From contig LVBW01000024.1 in NCBI GenBank assembly GCA_001604585.1, positions 53,558-117,557 on the forward strand: a DNA stretch of 64,000 nucleotides, written 5' to 3'. The notes beneath the pieces were generated by a model. That model was not told where the DNA came from, did not search any database, and was given only the letters and a program-made list of their open reading frames with translations. Below are positions 63,197-64,000 of the stretch, piece by piece; positions within the stretch are counted from its first letter, which is position 1; every line of letters starts with the position of its first letter. Made by a program: the position numbers and the translations under genes. Origin of the DNA: Puniceicoccales bacterium Verruco_02 (GTDB lineage: Bacteria; Verrucomicrobiota; Verrucomicrobiia; Opitutales; Oceanipulchritudinaceae).

Positions 63197-63380
63197 ATGA
63201 GCACTGTCGAGGAAGATCCGTTCGGCAATCGAGAAGCTGCCTCCGCGCGAGCGTGGCAGGTTGCGCACGTGGTTTCTTGCCAAGGACGGGCGCGACTGAG
63301 ACCGCAAGATTGTCGACGACGCAGGAGCGGGCAAACTGGATGCGCTGGCAAACGAGGCGCTCGGGGAGTATGCTATGTGA
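63197..63380 (+). pseudogene. degraded small antitoxin gene
   Basis: ATG at 63197 gives MSTVEE, then the frame shifts at 63215-63216 (one extra base) into IRSAIEKLPPRERGRLRTWFLAKDGRD. A stop TGA at 63297-63299 stands where related proteins have Trp, then DRKIVDDAGAGKLDALANEALGEYA ends at TGA 63378. This reads as a short antitoxin of the type paired with RelE/ParE toxins, broken twice. No toxin frame follows. Confidence 0.75.
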
Positions 63381-63429
63381 GAGCCGTCGCAAAAGACCAT
63401 AACACTGATTACTCATAGTATTCTACGGC

Positions 63430-64000
63430 ATGCTCATCTTGCCAACATCGCATATGAATGCTCCGTCCCCAAGATATCTTGATCGACGACTTGCTAAAGT
63501 GGTTGAAGAAGACCTTGAATACCTATTCAGTCAATGGACGTACATCACAACGGATGCAGAACTTCGCCGCAACAGTAGCGTGTTGAGAAGACTATTAATT
63601 CAAGCAGATCTTCAAAAGGTTGCCGGTTCGTTTGGAAAAAAAAAATTAGGCTAAGAGAAACTCAGAGGTCGTTACAATTTCACAATAAAAGAGATGGTCA
63701 CTTTAAGGGGATCGCGCACAATTTTGGTTCGTATCCTGTCATAGACGTATCCCGTAATGGATCAATTCTTACATCTGAATCAGAATTTCGTATACATCCC
63801 AATGGGAGTAGAGAGTATTCTTCTTTGATAATGGCATTGCCGCAAAACCATCCTGTAACTATTCCAAGCGATGAAGGCAATGACCCTTTTATAGATGTGA
63901 ACTTAGAACGCTTTCTGATGACACCTGCCATACAAATAAATGGCACCCTAATATCTCGAAAGCTAATTATTACATATATAGCCAATAAAATAGGAGGAAA
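63430..64000 (+). CDS. unknown protein with a -1 shift at ten A residues, incomplete
   Basis: From ATG 63430 (or 63454) a frame runs 74 codons, with VEEDLEYLFSQWTYITTDAELRRNSSVLRRLLIQADL, to TAA at 63652. A second frame, shifted by -1 at the A tract (about 63636-63645), stays open from there to the right edge and reads like protein (ETQRSLQFHNKRDGHFKGIA, RNGSILTSESEFRIHPNGS). Slippage at AAAAAAAAAA would join them. Codon use and the much lower G+C differ from the rest of the window, suggesting transfer. Family unknown; an assembly error or a recent frameshift are the alternatives. Confidence 0.55.

Noticed and set aside
62181..63200. 339-codon plus frame covering the riboswitch region and rlmB
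   Set aside because: It reads rlmB out of frame; the SPOUT motifs are only in the frame starting at 62371.

Overview
The window is about 62% G+C, gene-dense and bacterial. It most resembles a member of the Verrucomicrobiota (Opitutae or a related class). I infer this from the combination of a PEP-CTERM protein and an EpsI-type exosortase partner, a eukaryote-like UAP1-type UDP-sugar pyrophosphorylase, a stand-alone 32-residue AURKAIP1/COX24-like ribosomal peptide, GspG-like pseudopilins and DUF3016/DUF481-type envelope proteins. No rRNA, tRNA or CRISPR array was seen. The last ~570 bases are clearly A+T-richer than the rest and look acquired.

Layout. 1-10.5 kb: carbohydrate-use cluster (end of a GH31 enzyme, GH95 alpha-L-fucosidase, GH2 beta-galactosidase, then a complete sugar ABC importer: binding protein, two permeases, ATPase). 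The three enzyme types match the linkages of fucosylated xyloglucan side chains (Fuc-Gal-Xyl). 10.5-16.5 kb: a HAD/ATP-grasp pair on the minus strand, then EpsI, two phosphoglycosyl transferases and a large aminotransferase-Rossmann fusion between them (surface glycan priming and an amino-sugar precursor). 16.6-25 kb: pseudopilin, xseB, dxs, pepA, two envelope proteins, and fabG-acpP-fabF, followed by a 198-bp MITE-like element. 25.3-34.5 kb: VOC protein, UDP-sugar pyrophosphorylase, galE, a nitronate-monooxygenase-like flavoprotein, a decayed toxin-antitoxin pair, pgsA, pgpA, a WbpM/PglF-type 4,6-dehydratase and the COX24-like peptide. 34.6-43.4 kb: ruvA, a DedA/ATP-grasp fusion, a ribbon-helix-helix/zinc protein, a cysteine desulfurase, thrH, pyrG, lipoate ligase and lipA. 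43.5-52.3 kb: outer-membrane barrel, SLC13/RCK permease bracketed by a direct repeat, glgC, a STAS/PP2C partner-switch pair, acylphosphatase and two unknowns. 52.3-63.1 kb: Rrf2 regulator behind a perfect palindrome, PEP-CTERM lamin-tail protein, MBL hydrolase, psd, BrnT/BrnA, ABC exporter, methyltransferase, GH130 phosphorylase, TrkH behind a c-di-AMP (ydaO) riboswitch, and rlmB. 63.2-64 kb: a wrecked antitoxin gene and an A+T-rich gene with an apparent -1 frameshift at ten A residues.

How the genes fit together. The dehydratase (32.3 kb), aminotransferase fusion (13.7 kb) and two phosphoglycosyl transferases could make and load a 4-amino-sugar onto undecaprenyl phosphate. EpsI and the PEP-CTERM protein point to an exosortase-linked envelope export system whose transpeptidase lies outside the window. 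Fatty acid genes, pgsA, pgpA and psd together supply membrane lipids. The most interesting points are the two uncommon fusions (13.7 and 35.4 kb), the trkH riboswitch, the Rrf2 palindrome, the two repeat families and the poly-A frameshift gene.
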